64,000 nt of DNA from 62-47 sp051954235 (GCA_051954235.1 JBQCHY010000044.1:1-64000); one strand, 5' to 3'; shown: positions 26,413-36,304, counted from the first letter of the stretch. Notes: a model not told the origin generated them from the sequence alone. A program made the numbers and translations.

Positions 26413-26938
26413 CGTCGCGGCGTCCCCTCTCGTCTGCCGCCCGCGCGCTGCAAACGTCTGTGCGGCGGCCGGAGGGCCGCCGGTTCGAAAGTGAGGTACC
26501 GCACTGGCATCCACGGGCCGCCCCCGGTTGCGCAATCACGACACTCGGCTCTTTACTCGGCAAAATTTGCCCGGTGTATGGTTAGCAAAGCGTTAACCGG
26601 CGGTGCTTTGGGCGCCTGTTGTGGCGACGATGCCACGCGCGCGATCCCGAGCCTTTCCAATTTGATGAAATCGCCATGGAGGACGTCACCGATCCCCATC
26701 GGGGAGAGGTCGGAGCCGTAGGCTCCGGGTGAGGGGAGATCGATCGCCATTGAAGCTGTAACCCCTCACCCCAACCCTCTCCCAATGGGAGAGGGAGTTC
26801 GCATCGCTTCGTGGCCAATGTTTCCTGTAGGCCTAAAAACATGATGATTTCCGTTCCCGGTTTGTGCCGGCGAATGCGCATGTCTCGAATGCGTGCGGGA
26901 TCGCTTGACCCTTCGATGCCGGCCGACGAAGTTGCGCC
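26413..26938. other. Gap with CtrA box and REP-type repeat
   Basis: 526 bases between the divergent flhA and MFS genes. It holds the CtrA box (26582-26596) and, at about 26,684-26,806, a REP-type element with GGTGAGGGGAG and CCCCTCACCCCAACCCTCTC arms ending GGGAGAGG. No gene is visible. Confidence 0.6.
26582..26596 (-). promoter_or_regulatory. Candidate CtrA box upstream of flhA
   Basis: The minus strand reads TTAACGCTTTGCTAA, that is TTAA-N7-CTAA, one mismatch from the CtrA consensus TTAA-N7-TTAA. flhA is a usual member of the CtrA regulon. Confidence 0.55.
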
Positions 26939-28186
26939 ATGGCACAAAGTTCCAATCCGACGCTCGATTCGAGTAAATTCATCCCCGATTCCCGCGAGGC
27001 ATGGGTTCGTCTCGCGATCGCCGTGCTGATCGGTTCGATCGGCAGCGTCGGCATGTGGTCGGTGGTGGTGGCGCTGCCGGTGGTGCAGGTTGAATTCGGC
27101 GCCTCGCGCGGCGCGGCGTCGCTCGCCTTCACCATGGTGATGCTGGGCTTTGGCCTCGGCGGCGTGGCTACCGGCAAGATCATGGATCGTTTCGGGATCG
27201 TCACCGCGATCGGCATCGGCATCGCCGCGATGGGGCTCGGCTACGTCGGCATCGGTTATGCGACGGCGCTGTGGCAGGTGATCGTGCTGCATCTGTTGAT
27301 CGGGCTTGGCTCGTCCGCGACCTTCGGGCCGCTGATGACCGAAGCCTCGCACTGGTTCGATCGCTATCGCGGGCTCGCCGTCACCATCTCCGCCAGCGGC
27401 AACTATATCGGCGGCGCGATCTGGCCGCCGGTCTTCAGTTGGGGGATCCAGTCGTTCGGCTGGCGGCCGACCCACATCGTGGTGGGCATCCTCGCCTCCG
27501 TCGCGATGGCGGTTGCGACCCTGGTGCTGCGCAGCCAGATGGGCGGCGCCGCACGGCACGTCCACGAAGAGGTGTCGGCGCCGCGCATCGACTTGCGGCT
27601 CGGCAACAATGCGCTGACCGCCATTCTCGCCATCGCCAGCGTCGCCTGCTGCGTGGCGATGTCGATGCCGCAGGTGCACATCGTTGCCTATTGCGGCGAT
27701 CTTGGTTACGGCGCGGCGCGCGGCGCGGAGATGCTGTCCTTGATGCTCGGCTTCGGCATCGTCAGCCGCATCGGCTCCGGCTTTCTCGCGGATCGTATCG
27801 GTGGTCTGCGCACGCTGCTGATCGGATCGATCGCGCAGGGCACTGCGCTGTTGCTGTTCCTGTTCTTCGACAGCCTGACCTCGCTGTTCGTGATCTCGGC
27901 GCTGTTCGGCCTGTTTCAGGGCGGCATCGTGCCGAGCTACGCCATCATCATCCGCGAGGTGATGCCGGCGCGCGAGGCTGGCACGCGCGTCGGCATCGTC
28001 ATCCTTGCCTCGGTGATGGGCATGTCGCTGGGCGGCTGGATATCGGGCGTCATCTTCGACGCCACCGGCTCCTACGCCGCCGCATTCCTCAACGGCATGG
28101 CCTGGAACGCTCTCAACGTTCTTATCGTGATCACGCTACTGCTGCGCGCCCGCGGCCGCATGACGCTCGCGCCGCGCATGGGATGA
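26939..28186 (+). CDS. Major facilitator superfamily transporter
   Basis: A 415-residue permease with about 12 membrane helices in two halves. The loop 2-3 signature appears as ATGKIMDRFGIV, and the equivalent in the second half is LADRIGGLRTLLIG. The segment GPLMTEASHWFDRYRGLAVTI is typical of monocarboxylate/oxalate-formate-like MFS groups. A substrate cannot be named. It is the last protein gene before the tRNA that borders the accessory region. Confidence 0.85.
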   Translation: MAQSSNPTLDSSKFIPDSREAWVRLAIAVLIGSIGSVGMWSVVVALPVVQVEFGASRGAASLAFTMVMLGFGLGGVATGKIMDRFGIVTAIGIGIAAMGLGYVGIGYATALWQVIVLHLLIGLGSSATFGPLMTEASHWFDRYRGLAVTISASGNYIGGAIWPPVFSWGIQSFGWRPTHIVVGILASVAMAVATLVLRSQMGGAARHVHEEVSAPRIDLRLGNNALTAILAIASVACCVAMSMPQVHIVAYCGDLGYGAARGAEMLSLMLGFGIVSRIGSGFLADRIGGLRTLLIGSIAQGTALLLFLFFDSLTSLFVISALFGLFQGGIVPSYAIIIREVMPAREAGTRVGIVILASVMGMSLGGWISGVIFDATGSYAAAFLNGMAWNALNVLIVITLLLRARGRMTLAPRMG

Positions 28187-28360
28187 TACGCGACTGTCCC
28201 CGTGTTGTACGGCTTCCTGCGCCGGCGACGATTTGTCGGCGCGCCGCTCGCCTCATCGGGATCGGGACGATCGAAAAACGGTCGCCGCCAATTGCGGCGC
28301 GTCGTTCGGCATTGTAAAGGATGCCTGCGCCGGCGCCGATTGCAGATGCAACGTTCGGCC

Positions 28361-28436
28361 GGGCCTGTAGCTCAATGGTTAGAGCTAGCGGCTCATAACC
28401 GCTTGGTTGCAGGTTCGAGTCCTGCCGGGCCCACCA
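28361..28436 (+). tRNA. tRNA with CAT anticodon, probably tRNA-Ile2
   Basis: A full 76-base cloverleaf with encoded CCA. The acceptor is GGGCCTG / CGGGCCC, the D arm AGCTCAATGGTTAGAGCT, the anticodon loop CTCATAA (anticodon CAT) and the T arm GCAGG-TTCGAGT-CCTGC. The anticodon arm and variable loop (CGCTTGGTTGC) resemble lysidine-modified tRNA-Ile2 more than elongator tRNA-Met, but the sequence alone does not decide. Confidence 0.92.
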
Positions 28437-28445
28437 ATGATATCA
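28391..28445 (+). repeat. Direct repeat, left copy (candidate attL in tRNA 3' half)
   Basis: The 3' half of the tRNA plus AATGATATCA beyond the CCA. A decayed copy is at 55,171-55,226, about 26.8 kb away in the same orientation. They share an uninterrupted 23-base core beginning TGGTTGCAGGTTCGAGTCCT, and the similarity runs past the tRNA end. Confidence 0.55.
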
Positions 28446-28750
28446 TCCTGTGTGACCACAACGTAGAGAGCGTGCAGGTCACACTTGAGCAGTGGTTTGG
28501 AAACCCTTTTGGGCCACTCGTCCGGTTGCTGCGGCGAAAGCGCCATTGTTTGATTCGACATGCGGTTTCCTCGTCTTCCCCTGCAAAGCGCCGGTTGGGG
28601 ATTAGTGGCCATCCATGACATCGACATCGAACATTGACTGCAAGTGGTTACTACCGGGAAACTGCGCTTCCCTGCAATGCTGACCTAACCAACGCTTGAT
28701 ATCTGGGGCATCATATCTAGGGGCATCGTAGCCCTGGAATGGAGGCGACA
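28446..28750. other. Gap after the tRNA
   Basis: About 305 bases without a gene. Next to the candidate att site an 8-bp inverted repeat GTGTGACC (28450-28457) / GGTCACAC (28477-28484) is separated by 19 bases. The remainder shows nothing recognisable. Confidence 0.5.
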
Positions 28751-30667
28751 ATGACGCTTGATGCAAAATCAGAGCCGACCTCGGCTGAACCTCAAGTTAT
28801 CGCTCAAAATAAAGCTCTGCTCGACATTCTCCCCTTTGCCAACCGCGATGACTTCACCGATGCGGAACGGGGATTCGTCGGCACCATTCCGGATGCGAAG
28901 ATCGTGAACGCATCGGGGAACCCGATCTGGAGCATGACGCCCTACGCCTTCATCGGCGACGGTCCGGCGCCCGATTCGGTCAATCCCAGCCTGTGGCGGA
29001 TTTCGCAGCTCAACTGCCGCCACGGCCTGTTCAAGGTTGTCGACGGCGTCTACCAGATTCGCGGCTTCGACCTCGCCAACATGACGATCGTCGAAGGGAA
29101 GACCGGCATCATCGTGATCGACACCACGACAAGCGCAGAGGCCGCCCGGGCGGGACTCGAACTCTACTTCAAACATCGTTCGAAGCGTCCCGTGAAGGCG
29201 GTCATCTACACTCACACCCACGCCGATCATTTCGGTGGCGTGAAGGGTGTCGTTGACGAGGCCGATGTCGTGTCGGGCGCCATTCCCCTCATCGCGCCGG
29301 ACGGCTTCATGCATCATGCCGTCTCGGAAAACGTCATCGCGGGGCCGGCGATGATTCGTCGCGCGGCCTATCAGTTCGGTCCGCTGCTGCCGGCCGGCCC
29401 ACGCGGACAGGTCGATGCCGGACTCGGCAAGACCACGGGGCGAGGGACCCTCACATTGATCGCGCCGACCGATCTCATCAAGGCGACCGGCGACCGGCGC
29501 GTGCTCGACGGCATCGAGTTCATTTTTCAGATGGCGCCGAACAGCGAGGCGCCGGCCGAGATGCATATGTTCATCCCGGAATATCGCGCGCTCAATATGG
29601 CGGAGAACGCCACGCATCTGTTTCACAATTTGCTGCCGTTCCGCGGTGCGGAGGTGCGTGACCCGCTGGCGTGGTCGAAATATATCAACGAGGCGATCGA
29701 GCTGTTCGCTGGCGATGCCGATGTGCTGCTCGGGCAGCATCACTGGCCGGTGTGGGGACGCGAGAAGATCGCGAATTATCTCGCCAAGCACCGCGATCTC
29801 TACAAATACGTTCATGACCAGACGCTGCGGCTGATGAATCACGGTTACACCGCGCCGGAGATCGCGGAGATGCTGACGCTGCCGCCGAGTCTCGCCAACG
29901 AGTGGCATAACCGCGATTACTATGGCGCGGTCCGTCACAACGTGAAGGCGATCTATCAGAGGTATCTCGGCTGGTACGACGCCAATCCCGCCAACCTCGA
30001 TCCGCTGCCGCCCGCGCCCCAGGCGAAGAAATACGTCGCCTATATGGGTGGTGCGGAAGCGATCCTGGCCAAGGCGCGCAAGGATTTCGAAGCCGGTGAG
30101 TATCGCTGGGTCGCGGAAGTGACCAATCGTGTGGTGTTCGCCGAACCGGACAACGCGGAAGCGCGTGAGTTGAACGCCGCCGCCTTCGAGCAACTGGGCT
30201 ATCTCGCTGAAGCATCGACCTGGCGCAACGCCTATCTGTTCGGCGCCCACGAACTGCGCAACGGCTACCCGTCGGCAACGCGTCGCGGGGTCAGCCCGGA
30301 CGTCGCGTCGGCATTGACTGTCGAGATGATCTTCGATGCCCTCGGCGTGCGGCTGAACGGCCTCAAGGCCGACGGCAAGCGGATCGTTGTGAATTGGGTG
30401 TTTTCCGACACCGGAGAGTCCTACATCCTCAATCTGGAAAACGCCGCGCTGACTTACGTTGCTGGCCGCCTCGCCGATAAGGCCGACGCCACGCTGACAT
30501 TGCCCCGCGCGGCGATGGTCAAACTCATGCTGGCGGGCTCCGACGTGAAGCCGCTCGACGGCATCAAGATCGATGGCGACGCGGCAAAGGTTTTCGAACT
30601 GCTCGGACTTCTCGACAATTTCTCCGGCGGCTTCCCGATCGTCGAGCCGAAACCACAACAAGCCTAG
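28751..30667 (+). CDS. Alkyl sulfatase, SdsA/BDS1 family
   Basis: A 638-residue metallo-beta-lactamase-fold sulfatase that hydrolyses primary alkyl sulfates such as dodecyl sulfate. The zinc motif THTHADHFGG is at about 154-163 (His155, His157, Asp159, His160). Further family blocks include SEAPAEMHMFIPEYRALNMA, LLGQHHWPVWG and NHGYTAPEIAEMLTLPPSLA. The C-terminal 120 residues match the SCP2-like lipid-binding domain. SdsA1 of Pseudomonas is secreted, but no signal peptide is seen here. The ATG at 28751 has GGAGG five bases before it. Confidence 0.92.
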   Translation: MTLDAKSEPTSAEPQVIAQNKALLDILPFANRDDFTDAERGFVGTIPDAKIVNASGNPIWSMTPYAFIGDGPAPDSVNPSLWRISQLNCRHGLFKVVDGVYQIRGFDLANMTIVEGKTGIIVIDTTTSAEAARAGLELYFKHRSKRPVKAVIYTHTHADHFGGVKGVVDEADVVSGAIPLIAPDGFMHHAVSENVIAGPAMIRRAAYQFGPLLPAGPRGQVDAGLGKTTGRGTLTLIAPTDLIKATGDRRVLDGIEFIFQMAPNSEAPAEMHMFIPEYRALNMAENATHLFHNLLPFRGAEVRDPLAWSKYINEAIELFAGDADVLLGQHHWPVWGREKIANYLAKHRDLYKYVHDQTLRLMNHGYTAPEIAEMLTLPPSLANEWHNRDYYGAVRHNVKAIYQRYLGWYDANPANLDPLPPAPQAKKYVAYMGGAEAILAKARKDFEAGEYRWVAEVTNRVVFAEPDNAEARELNAAAFEQLGYLAEASTWRNAYLFGAHELRNGYPSATRRGVSPDVASALTVEMIFDALGVRLNGLKADGKRIVVNWVFSDTGESYILNLENAALTYVAGRLADKADATLTLPRAAMVKLMLAGSDVKPLDGIKIDGDAAKVFELLGLLDNFSGGFPIVEPKPQQA

Positions 30668-30722
30668 TTCCAGAAAGTCCGGGGCAATGAACGCCGACTC
30701 TCGCATCCTTCGAAAGCGCTAG

Positions 30723-32522
30723 ATGGTATCAATCGCCTGGGCCAGGCTGGAAAAGAAGGTCCGTCTTGCGCGTGCCGTAGTCCGACTGCGCACCCTCGTG
30801 AGGGCGCGCGACTCCTTGCTGATCCCGCTGGCGCTGATCCTGGGTCTCTGCGCAGGGCTGGCCGTGGTCATCATGAGCTACATCGCGCAACTGGCTCATG
30901 TCGCGATCTACGGCATTCCCATCGATGTGCGATTGAGCGCGCATAGCGCGGTCAATCCGATCGTGGCGCTCATCGCGCCGGCTGCCGGCGGTCTGATCCT
31001 GGGATTCATGGAATGGTGGCGGCGCCGATGGAAGATCTCGGGTGCGACCGATCCGATGGAGGCGAACGCGCTGCGTGGGGGGAATATGTCGCTGCGCGAC
31101 AGCGTCGTCGTCAGCGGCCAGACATTGATATCGAACGGCTGCGGTGCGTCGGTGGGACTCGAGGCGGGATATACGCAGATCGGGTCCGGGATGGCCTCGA
31201 TCGTGGGCCGTATTCTGAATTTGCGGCGCAGCGATCTGCGCCTGATGGTGGGCTGCGGCGCCGCGGCGGCCATCGCCGCCGCGTTCAACGCGCCGCTGAC
31301 GGGCGCGTTTTATGCCTGCGAACTCGTGGTCGGCGTTTATGCGATCAGCAGCGCGGCGCCGATCTTCATAGCCGCGCTTGCCGGCTCGACAGTCGCTGAA
31401 TATCTCGGCGGCGCGCCTTATTCGCTGGGATTGCCCGATGTCGGCATAGGGACCCTTCAGCAATCGTTCGCGCTGATTGTGCTCGGTTTGTTGGCCGGCG
31501 GCCTCGGCATCGCCGTGATGCGTGTCTCAGCGAAGATCGAACGCGTGTTTGATCAAAAATGGCTTCCGATCTGGCTGCGACCGGCATTGGGCGGAATCTG
31601 CGTCGGCGCGATGGCCATCTACACGCCGCAGGTTCTGGGCGCGGGCCATGGCGCGATGTTGCTGGACCTGCACCACGACATGGCCGCGACGGCGATCGCT
31701 CTTCTTCTCGTCCTGAAACTGGCGGCCTGCACGATATCGCTGGGATCCGGCTTCAGGGGAGGATTGTTCTTCGCGTCGCTGTTCGTCGGATCGTTGTTTG
31801 GGAAACTGTATGCGATCGTCGTCGCGCTGCCGTTTCTCGGGCTGAATCTCGGCTTCGATCCGACCACCGTGGCGCGGGCCGGCATGGCGACGCTGGGCGT
31901 CGCCATCGTCGGCGGCCCGTTGACGATGGCCTTTCTCGTGCTCGAGATGACGCGGAGTCTCGATGTCGCCGCCGCGGTGTTGGCGGCCTGCATCACCACG
32001 AGCGCATTCGTGCGCGGGACGTTCGGCCATTCATTCTCGACATGGCGGCTGCATCTGCGCGGCGAAACCATCAGTAGCGCTCGCGATATCGGGTGGCTGC
32101 GGAACCTGACGGTCGGAGCCATGATGCGCACCGATGTCCGTACCGTTGCCAAAACGGCGACGATCGCCGAATGCCGGCGGGAGTTTCGCCTTGGATCGAG
32201 CCAGGCGGTTTTTGCCGTCGACGAACAGGGAAAATACTGCGGCGTCATTTCGTTGCCGGAGGTCTTCTCCAGCGATCTCGACAGCGCCGCGGAGACGATG
32301 AAGGTCGCCGAGTTGGCGCGGCATGGCAACGTGATCCTTCTTCGGTCAATGAACGTGAAAACAGCGATGAGTTTCTTCGAGCAAGCGCAAGCGGATATTC
32401 TGCCTGTCATCGACGATACGCCCGGCAGAGAGATCATAGGCTTCCTGACCGAAGCCTATGCGCGACGACGCTATATGCAGGAACTTGATCGCTCCATCGC
32501 CGGCATGTCACGGGCGCTTTAA
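30723..32522 (+). CDS. ClC-family chloride channel/antiporter with CBS domains
   Basis: A 599-residue membrane protein. The ClC core is at about 30-440, recognisable from NGCGASVGLEAGYTQ (equivalent of the GREGP loop, gating Glu kept), AAAIAAAFNAPLTGAFYACE and GSGFRGGLFFASLFVGSLFG. Two C-terminal CBS domains (about 460-590) would bind nucleotides. The usual prolines in the GREGP and GxFxP ion-path motifs are missing, so ion choice may be altered. It is 55 bases after the alkylsulfatase stop on the same strand; whether they are co-transcribed is unclear. Confidence 0.88.
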   Translation: MVSIAWARLEKKVRLARAVVRLRTLVRARDSLLIPLALILGLCAGLAVVIMSYIAQLAHVAIYGIPIDVRLSAHSAVNPIVALIAPAAGGLILGFMEWWRRRWKISGATDPMEANALRGGNMSLRDSVVVSGQTLISNGCGASVGLEAGYTQIGSGMASIVGRILNLRRSDLRLMVGCGAAAAIAAAFNAPLTGAFYACELVVGVYAISSAAPIFIAALAGSTVAEYLGGAPYSLGLPDVGIGTLQQSFALIVLGLLAGGLGIAVMRVSAKIERVFDQKWLPIWLRPALGGICVGAMAIYTPQVLGAGHGAMLLDLHHDMAATAIALLLVLKLAACTISLGSGFRGGLFFASLFVGSLFGKLYAIVVALPFLGLNLGFDPTTVARAGMATLGVAIVGGPLTMAFLVLEMTRSLDVAAAVLAACITTSAFVRGTFGHSFSTWRLHLRGETISSARDIGWLRNLTVGAMMRTDVRTVAKTATIAECRREFRLGSSQAVFAVDEQGKYCGVISLPEVFSSDLDSAAETMKVAELARHGNVILLRSMNVKTAMSFFEQAQADILPVIDDTPGREIIGFLTEAYARRRYMQELDRSIAGMSRAL

Positions 32523-33022
32523 AGGCGCAAGGATTTAGTCGCACCGCATCGGGAAGCCGCTTTCCGAACGCGGCGCCGGGTTTGGAGACGCGATGCAGGA
32601 TATCCGCTCGTTCTCGCCTTGAGTCCCAGCAATCGGAAAAGAGGTCGAGACGAGGATCCGACAATCTATGGACAATCGCCCGCCTCTCGAGCGCACGGCT
32701 GCTGCTGCAAGCGTCAAGCACAGTTGAAAACGCTGAAGGTGGAACTTGCGATCAAGTTTCCCGACGTCGTCCCCGAGGCGGCCGTAGATATCCGATACAC
32801 GGCCACTGTCGGATTAGTAACATAAAGTGACGCAGCCCGTTCCGTGGCTTGGCACTTCAGGTCAGGGCCATATTTGTCCGCTGCAACAGCGCCCTCATAC
32901 CTTCTCTGTTCAGGGAATGTCTCACCGCAAATTTGACAGAGTGCTTGTCAAAGCTTGCGCGTGCCGAGGACGTGCTCGGAAAAGTTTGAGATCAGCGAAC
33001 GATAGGTCGTTCCTCACAGAGA
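32523..33022. other. AT-richer gap before the NRPS gene
   Basis: 500 bases without a credible gene; short open frames lack ribosome binding sites and family features. It should hold the promoter for the NRPS gene, but no consensus element is clear. Confidence 0.5.
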
Positions 33023-36000
33023 ATGGAGCTTCTTTTGCAGGATTTTGTGGCTTCCGCTCAGCAGCGCGCATTCTGGCTATCGAATGAAATCGATCCGGGA
33101 ACTCCCGTATTCAATCTGTTGAGAGCGCTACGGCTTAAGGGGGTGGTTCGCAAGCATCTCGTAACGCGAGTATTTAATGAACTTATTGCCCGGCAAAAAA
33201 TACTGCGGACGGGACTTGTCGAGCGAAACGGGACGATTTTACAGCAGGTACACGACGAGATATCGCTCGTCGTGGAGGAACAAGATATTAGTTTATACCT
33301 CGAATCTGAACGTCGTGCGCAAGTGAACGAACTTGCGGCACGAATGGGTCAGACGCCCTTTGATCTCGCCGTACCGCCGCATCTACGGGTGGCATTGGTG
33401 CGGATCTCGGACGACGAGCACGTGCTCCTGATCGTGTTTCATCATGCCATCATCGACGGGTCGTCGATGGGGTCCTTCTTTGATGAACTCGCCAGTCTGT
33501 ATGAGGCGGCACAAACTGGCAGATCGGCGCTCTTGCCGGATATCGCGTCTCAATACAGCGATTTCGCCGAACGGCAGGAAAGGCTATACGCACGAGGGGC
33601 ATTCGAACGGGATGTCGCGTTCTGGCGGACAGCGCTTGCCGGCGCGCCCCCCGTCCTTGCACTGCCAACGGCCCGTCCGCGCTCTGCTCAACGAAGCCAT
33701 CATGGCAGGCGTTTCCTATTCGATATCGATGAAAACCTCGCCGAGGCGCTGCGAGCATTGTGCATTCGTCAGGGCGCGACCCTCTTCATGGGGCTTTTAT
33801 CGGCATTTCAAATTCTTCTTCAGCGTTGGGCCGATACAGATGACATCGTGATCGGTACGCCAGTATCCGGGAGCCGCGACGAAGATTTTTCGAAAGTCAT
33901 CGGTTGCTTTATCAACACGGTAGCGTTGCGCGGGGATCTGTCTGGCGATCCAACCTTTTCTGCCTTGCTGGCCCGCAATCGCTCGGTCTTGCTTGATGCG
34001 TTCGAGCATCAGAACGTCCCGTTCGAGCGGATAGTCGCCGAGCTGGGGCATCCACGGACACGAGACCATTCTCCGGTCTTTCAGGTGATGTTCGTGCTTC
34101 AGAATTTCCGGCATGAACTACCGCAACTGGCCGGCCTCCATGTTCAGGACATAGACCTCGATCCTGGTGTGTCCAAGCTGGATCTCACGTTTGAGATTAT
34201 TGAAGGTGATGGGTTATCCTGTTCGTTCGAATACGACAGTGAATTGTTCGATCCATCGATGATGGAGCGAATGGCCGATCAATTCGAACGCATCCTGGAG
34301 TTTGTCGTTAGCGCACCTGAACGAACGATCGGTGGCGTCAAACTGCTTGGTAAGGACGAGTGGCAACGTGCGGTGTTTGAATGGAATGCAACGGCGCGTG
34401 TATATCCTCAGCATACACCGGCAGAGGCCTTTGCGGCGGTTGCAACTCAACGATCGGACGAGGTCGCGCTCATTTCGGGCGATCAGCGGATCAGCTTTGG
34501 CGAGCTTGCCTGGCGCGCAGGGCGGGTCGCGACAATGTTGCGTGGTCGTGAGGCCGAGCCGGTCGGCATCTTTCTGCCCCGCTCGGTCGAAGCCTTCACA
34601 GCGATACTTGGCTGTTTAATCGCGGGACTGCCGTGGGTTCCTCTCGATACCGCGCAACCTGACAAGCGTCTCGCACAGCTTATTGAACTGGCCGGTTGTC
34701 GGACTGTGCTGACCCTTCGCGCTTTGTCCAACCGCTTGCCCGCCGGGCTTTCAACGGTTCTGTTGAATCATGAGGCGTCGCTTTGGATCAAGCCGGCGGA
34801 GATGATGGCTCAGGGAGCGGGTGCCGATCTCGCCTATGTCCTTTTCACGTCCGGTTCGACGGGGGTGCCGAAAGGCGTTATGGGTGCGACAACGGCCTTG
34901 ATGAACCGCATCGACTGGATGCATGAGGCCTATCCATTCGCGCGCGGCGAGGTTGCCTGTTGTAAGACGTCGATCGGCTTCGTCGATTCTGTCTGGGAAA
35001 TGCTGGGGCCGCTTTTGGCCGGCGTGCCGACGGTCATCATTCCAGATGATATCGTTCTTGATCCCGAAAAGCTCATCACGCTGCTTGACCAGCATGGCGT
35101 TACCAGAATCGTGCTCGTGCCGACATTGTTGCGCGTATTGCTCGATCACGCGCCCGACCTGGGAAAGCGACTGCCGGTGCTCAAGATGTGGTCAGTGAGC
35201 GGTGAGATTCTCACGCCGGACCTGGTGCGGCGGTTCAAGCTGGCTTGCCCTGACCGAAAGCTGATCAATCTCTATGGATCTTCCGAGGTCGCGGCCGATG
35301 TCCTTGTTCATGAGGTTCGGGATGCAGACATCGGCGGGCCTGTGCCGATCGGTAAACCCATCGCCAATACGCAGGTCTACGTTCTCGACCGCGCGGGTCA
35401 ACCTGCGCCGGTAGGCATGCCCGGCACGATTCACGCAGGTGGCGCATGCTTGGCACTTGGCTATTGGGGTAAGCCCGATCTGACCGCCGAGCGCTTCAAG
35501 TCGAATCCGATTGGGGGAGCGCCTTCGCCGATCCTGTTCAATACCGGCGATCGTGGTGTTTACCAGGCAGACGGCGCGATCGCTTATCTCGGCCGGAACG
35601 ACAATCAGGTGAAGTTGCGAGGCGTCAGGCTGGAGCTCGACGAGATATTGGGCTCGCTCCGCAGCCACGCAGCGGTGAAAGATGCCGCGGCGATGATTGT
35701 CGGCGATGCTGACCAGCAGCGGTTAGTGGCATTCGTTGTCGGACACCGGGAGCAGAAGGCTCCCGTGCCGAATGAACTACGTGCATTTCTGCAAGAGCGG
35801 TTGCCGTCGGCAGCCATCCCAGCCAAACTGTTGGTGGTCGATGCGCTTCCGCTGCTGCCCAGTGGAAAGGTCGATCAAATCGCTCTCAAGGCGCTGGCCG
35901 ATGCGCCCATTCGTCACGAGGCTGCTCCCATCACCATGCCGGTGAATGCCGATGTAGCCGAGATCTGGCGAACGGTGCTGCGTGAGGGCGATATCAATGC

Positions 36001-36298
36001 CGCCGACGATTTCTTTGACCTCGGGGGCAATTCGTTGCTTGCCATGCAAGTCATCGTTCGTGTGCGACGCCGATTTGGTATCGATATTCCTATCCGGGCG
36101 ATATTTGACAACCCGACACTGGCGGGTTTCTCGAATGCCGTAAAAAACGCACCACTCGCCGAAGCCGAGGAGTTGACGGAGATCAGGCCCCAGCCGCGTT
36201 CGGAAAGGACGTTAAGTGATTTGCGAAACCATCTTGCCAGTCTTCCGCCGGATGAATTGGATGCGCTGATACGAAGCGTCAAGCAGGGAGCGAACTGA
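33023..36298 (+). CDS. Nonribosomal peptide synthetase, C-A-T module, beta-alanine-like code
   Basis: A 1,091-residue single module. The condensation domain at about 8-430 has an intact HHAIIDG at 140-146. The adenylation domain at about 455-950 has A3 FTSGSTGVPKGV near 608, SSE at 753-755 (A5), GDRGVYQ (A7) and Lys949 in the PSGKVDQ motif. The carrier domain has Ser1004 in DLGGNSLLAMQ. The ten specificity residues read V654 D655 W658 V697 S724 S726 L750 A758 D759 K949. The usual alpha-amino-binding Asp at the first position is replaced by Val, which points to a beta-amino acid, best beta-alanine. Starting with C suggests an acyl or upstream-loaded donor. It is convergent with the exporter operon. 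Confidence 0.93.
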   Translation: MELLLQDFVASAQQRAFWLSNEIDPGTPVFNLLRALRLKGVVRKHLVTRVFNELIARQKILRTGLVERNGTILQQVHDEISLVVEEQDISLYLESERRAQVNELAARMGQTPFDLAVPPHLRVALVRISDDEHVLLIVFHHAIIDGSSMGSFFDELASLYEAAQTGRSALLPDIASQYSDFAERQERLYARGAFERDVAFWRTALAGAPPVLALPTARPRSAQRSHHGRRFLFDIDENLAEALRALCIRQGATLFMGLLSAFQILLQRWADTDDIVIGTPVSGSRDEDFSKVIGCFINTVALRGDLSGDPTFSALLARNRSVLLDAFEHQNVPFERIVAELGHPRTRDHSPVFQVMFVLQNFRHELPQLAGLHVQDIDLDPGVSKLDLTFEIIEGDGLSCSFEYDSELFDPSMMERMADQFERILEFVVSAPERTIGGVKLLGKDEWQRAVFEWNATARVYPQHTPAEAFAAVATQRSDEVALISGDQRISFGELAWRAGRVATMLRGREAEPVGIFLPRSVEAFTAILGCLIAGLPWVPLDTAQPDKRLAQLIELAGCRTVLTLRALSNRLPAGLSTVLLNHEASLWIKPAEMMAQGAGADLAYVLFTSGSTGVPKGVMGATTALMNRIDWMHEAYPFARGEVACCKTSIGFVDSVWEMLGPLLAGVPTVIIPDDIVLDPEKLITLLDQHGVTRIVLVPTLLRVLLDHAPDLGKRLPVLKMWSVSGEILTPDLVRRFKLACPDRKLINLYGSSEVAADVLVHEVRDADIGGPVPIGKPIANTQVYVLDRAGQPAPVGMPGTIHAGGACLALGYWGKPDLTAERFKSNPIGGAPSPILFNTGDRGVYQADGAIAYLGRNDNQVKLRGVRLELDEILGSLRSHAAVKDAAAMIVGDADQQRLVAFVVGHREQKAPVPNELRAFLQERLPSAAIPAKLLVVDALPLLPSGKVDQIALKALADAPIRHEAAPITMPVNADVAEIWRTVLREGDINAADDFFDLGGNSLLAMQVIVRVRRRFGIDIPIRAIFDNPTLAGFSNAVKNAPLAEAEELTEIRPQPRSERTLSDLRNHLASLPPDELDALIRSVKQGAN

Positions 36299-36304
36299 AG
36301 CGGT

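Noticed and set aside
28385..28627. 80-codon frame reading GPGRTRTCN-type peptide
   Set aside because: This is the well-known false protein translated antisense to a tRNA; the same applies near 55,200 and near the tRNA-Val.
28769..30706. 645-codon frame antisense to the alkylsulfatase
   Set aside because: The sense frame has full family motifs including the zinc site; the antisense frame has none.
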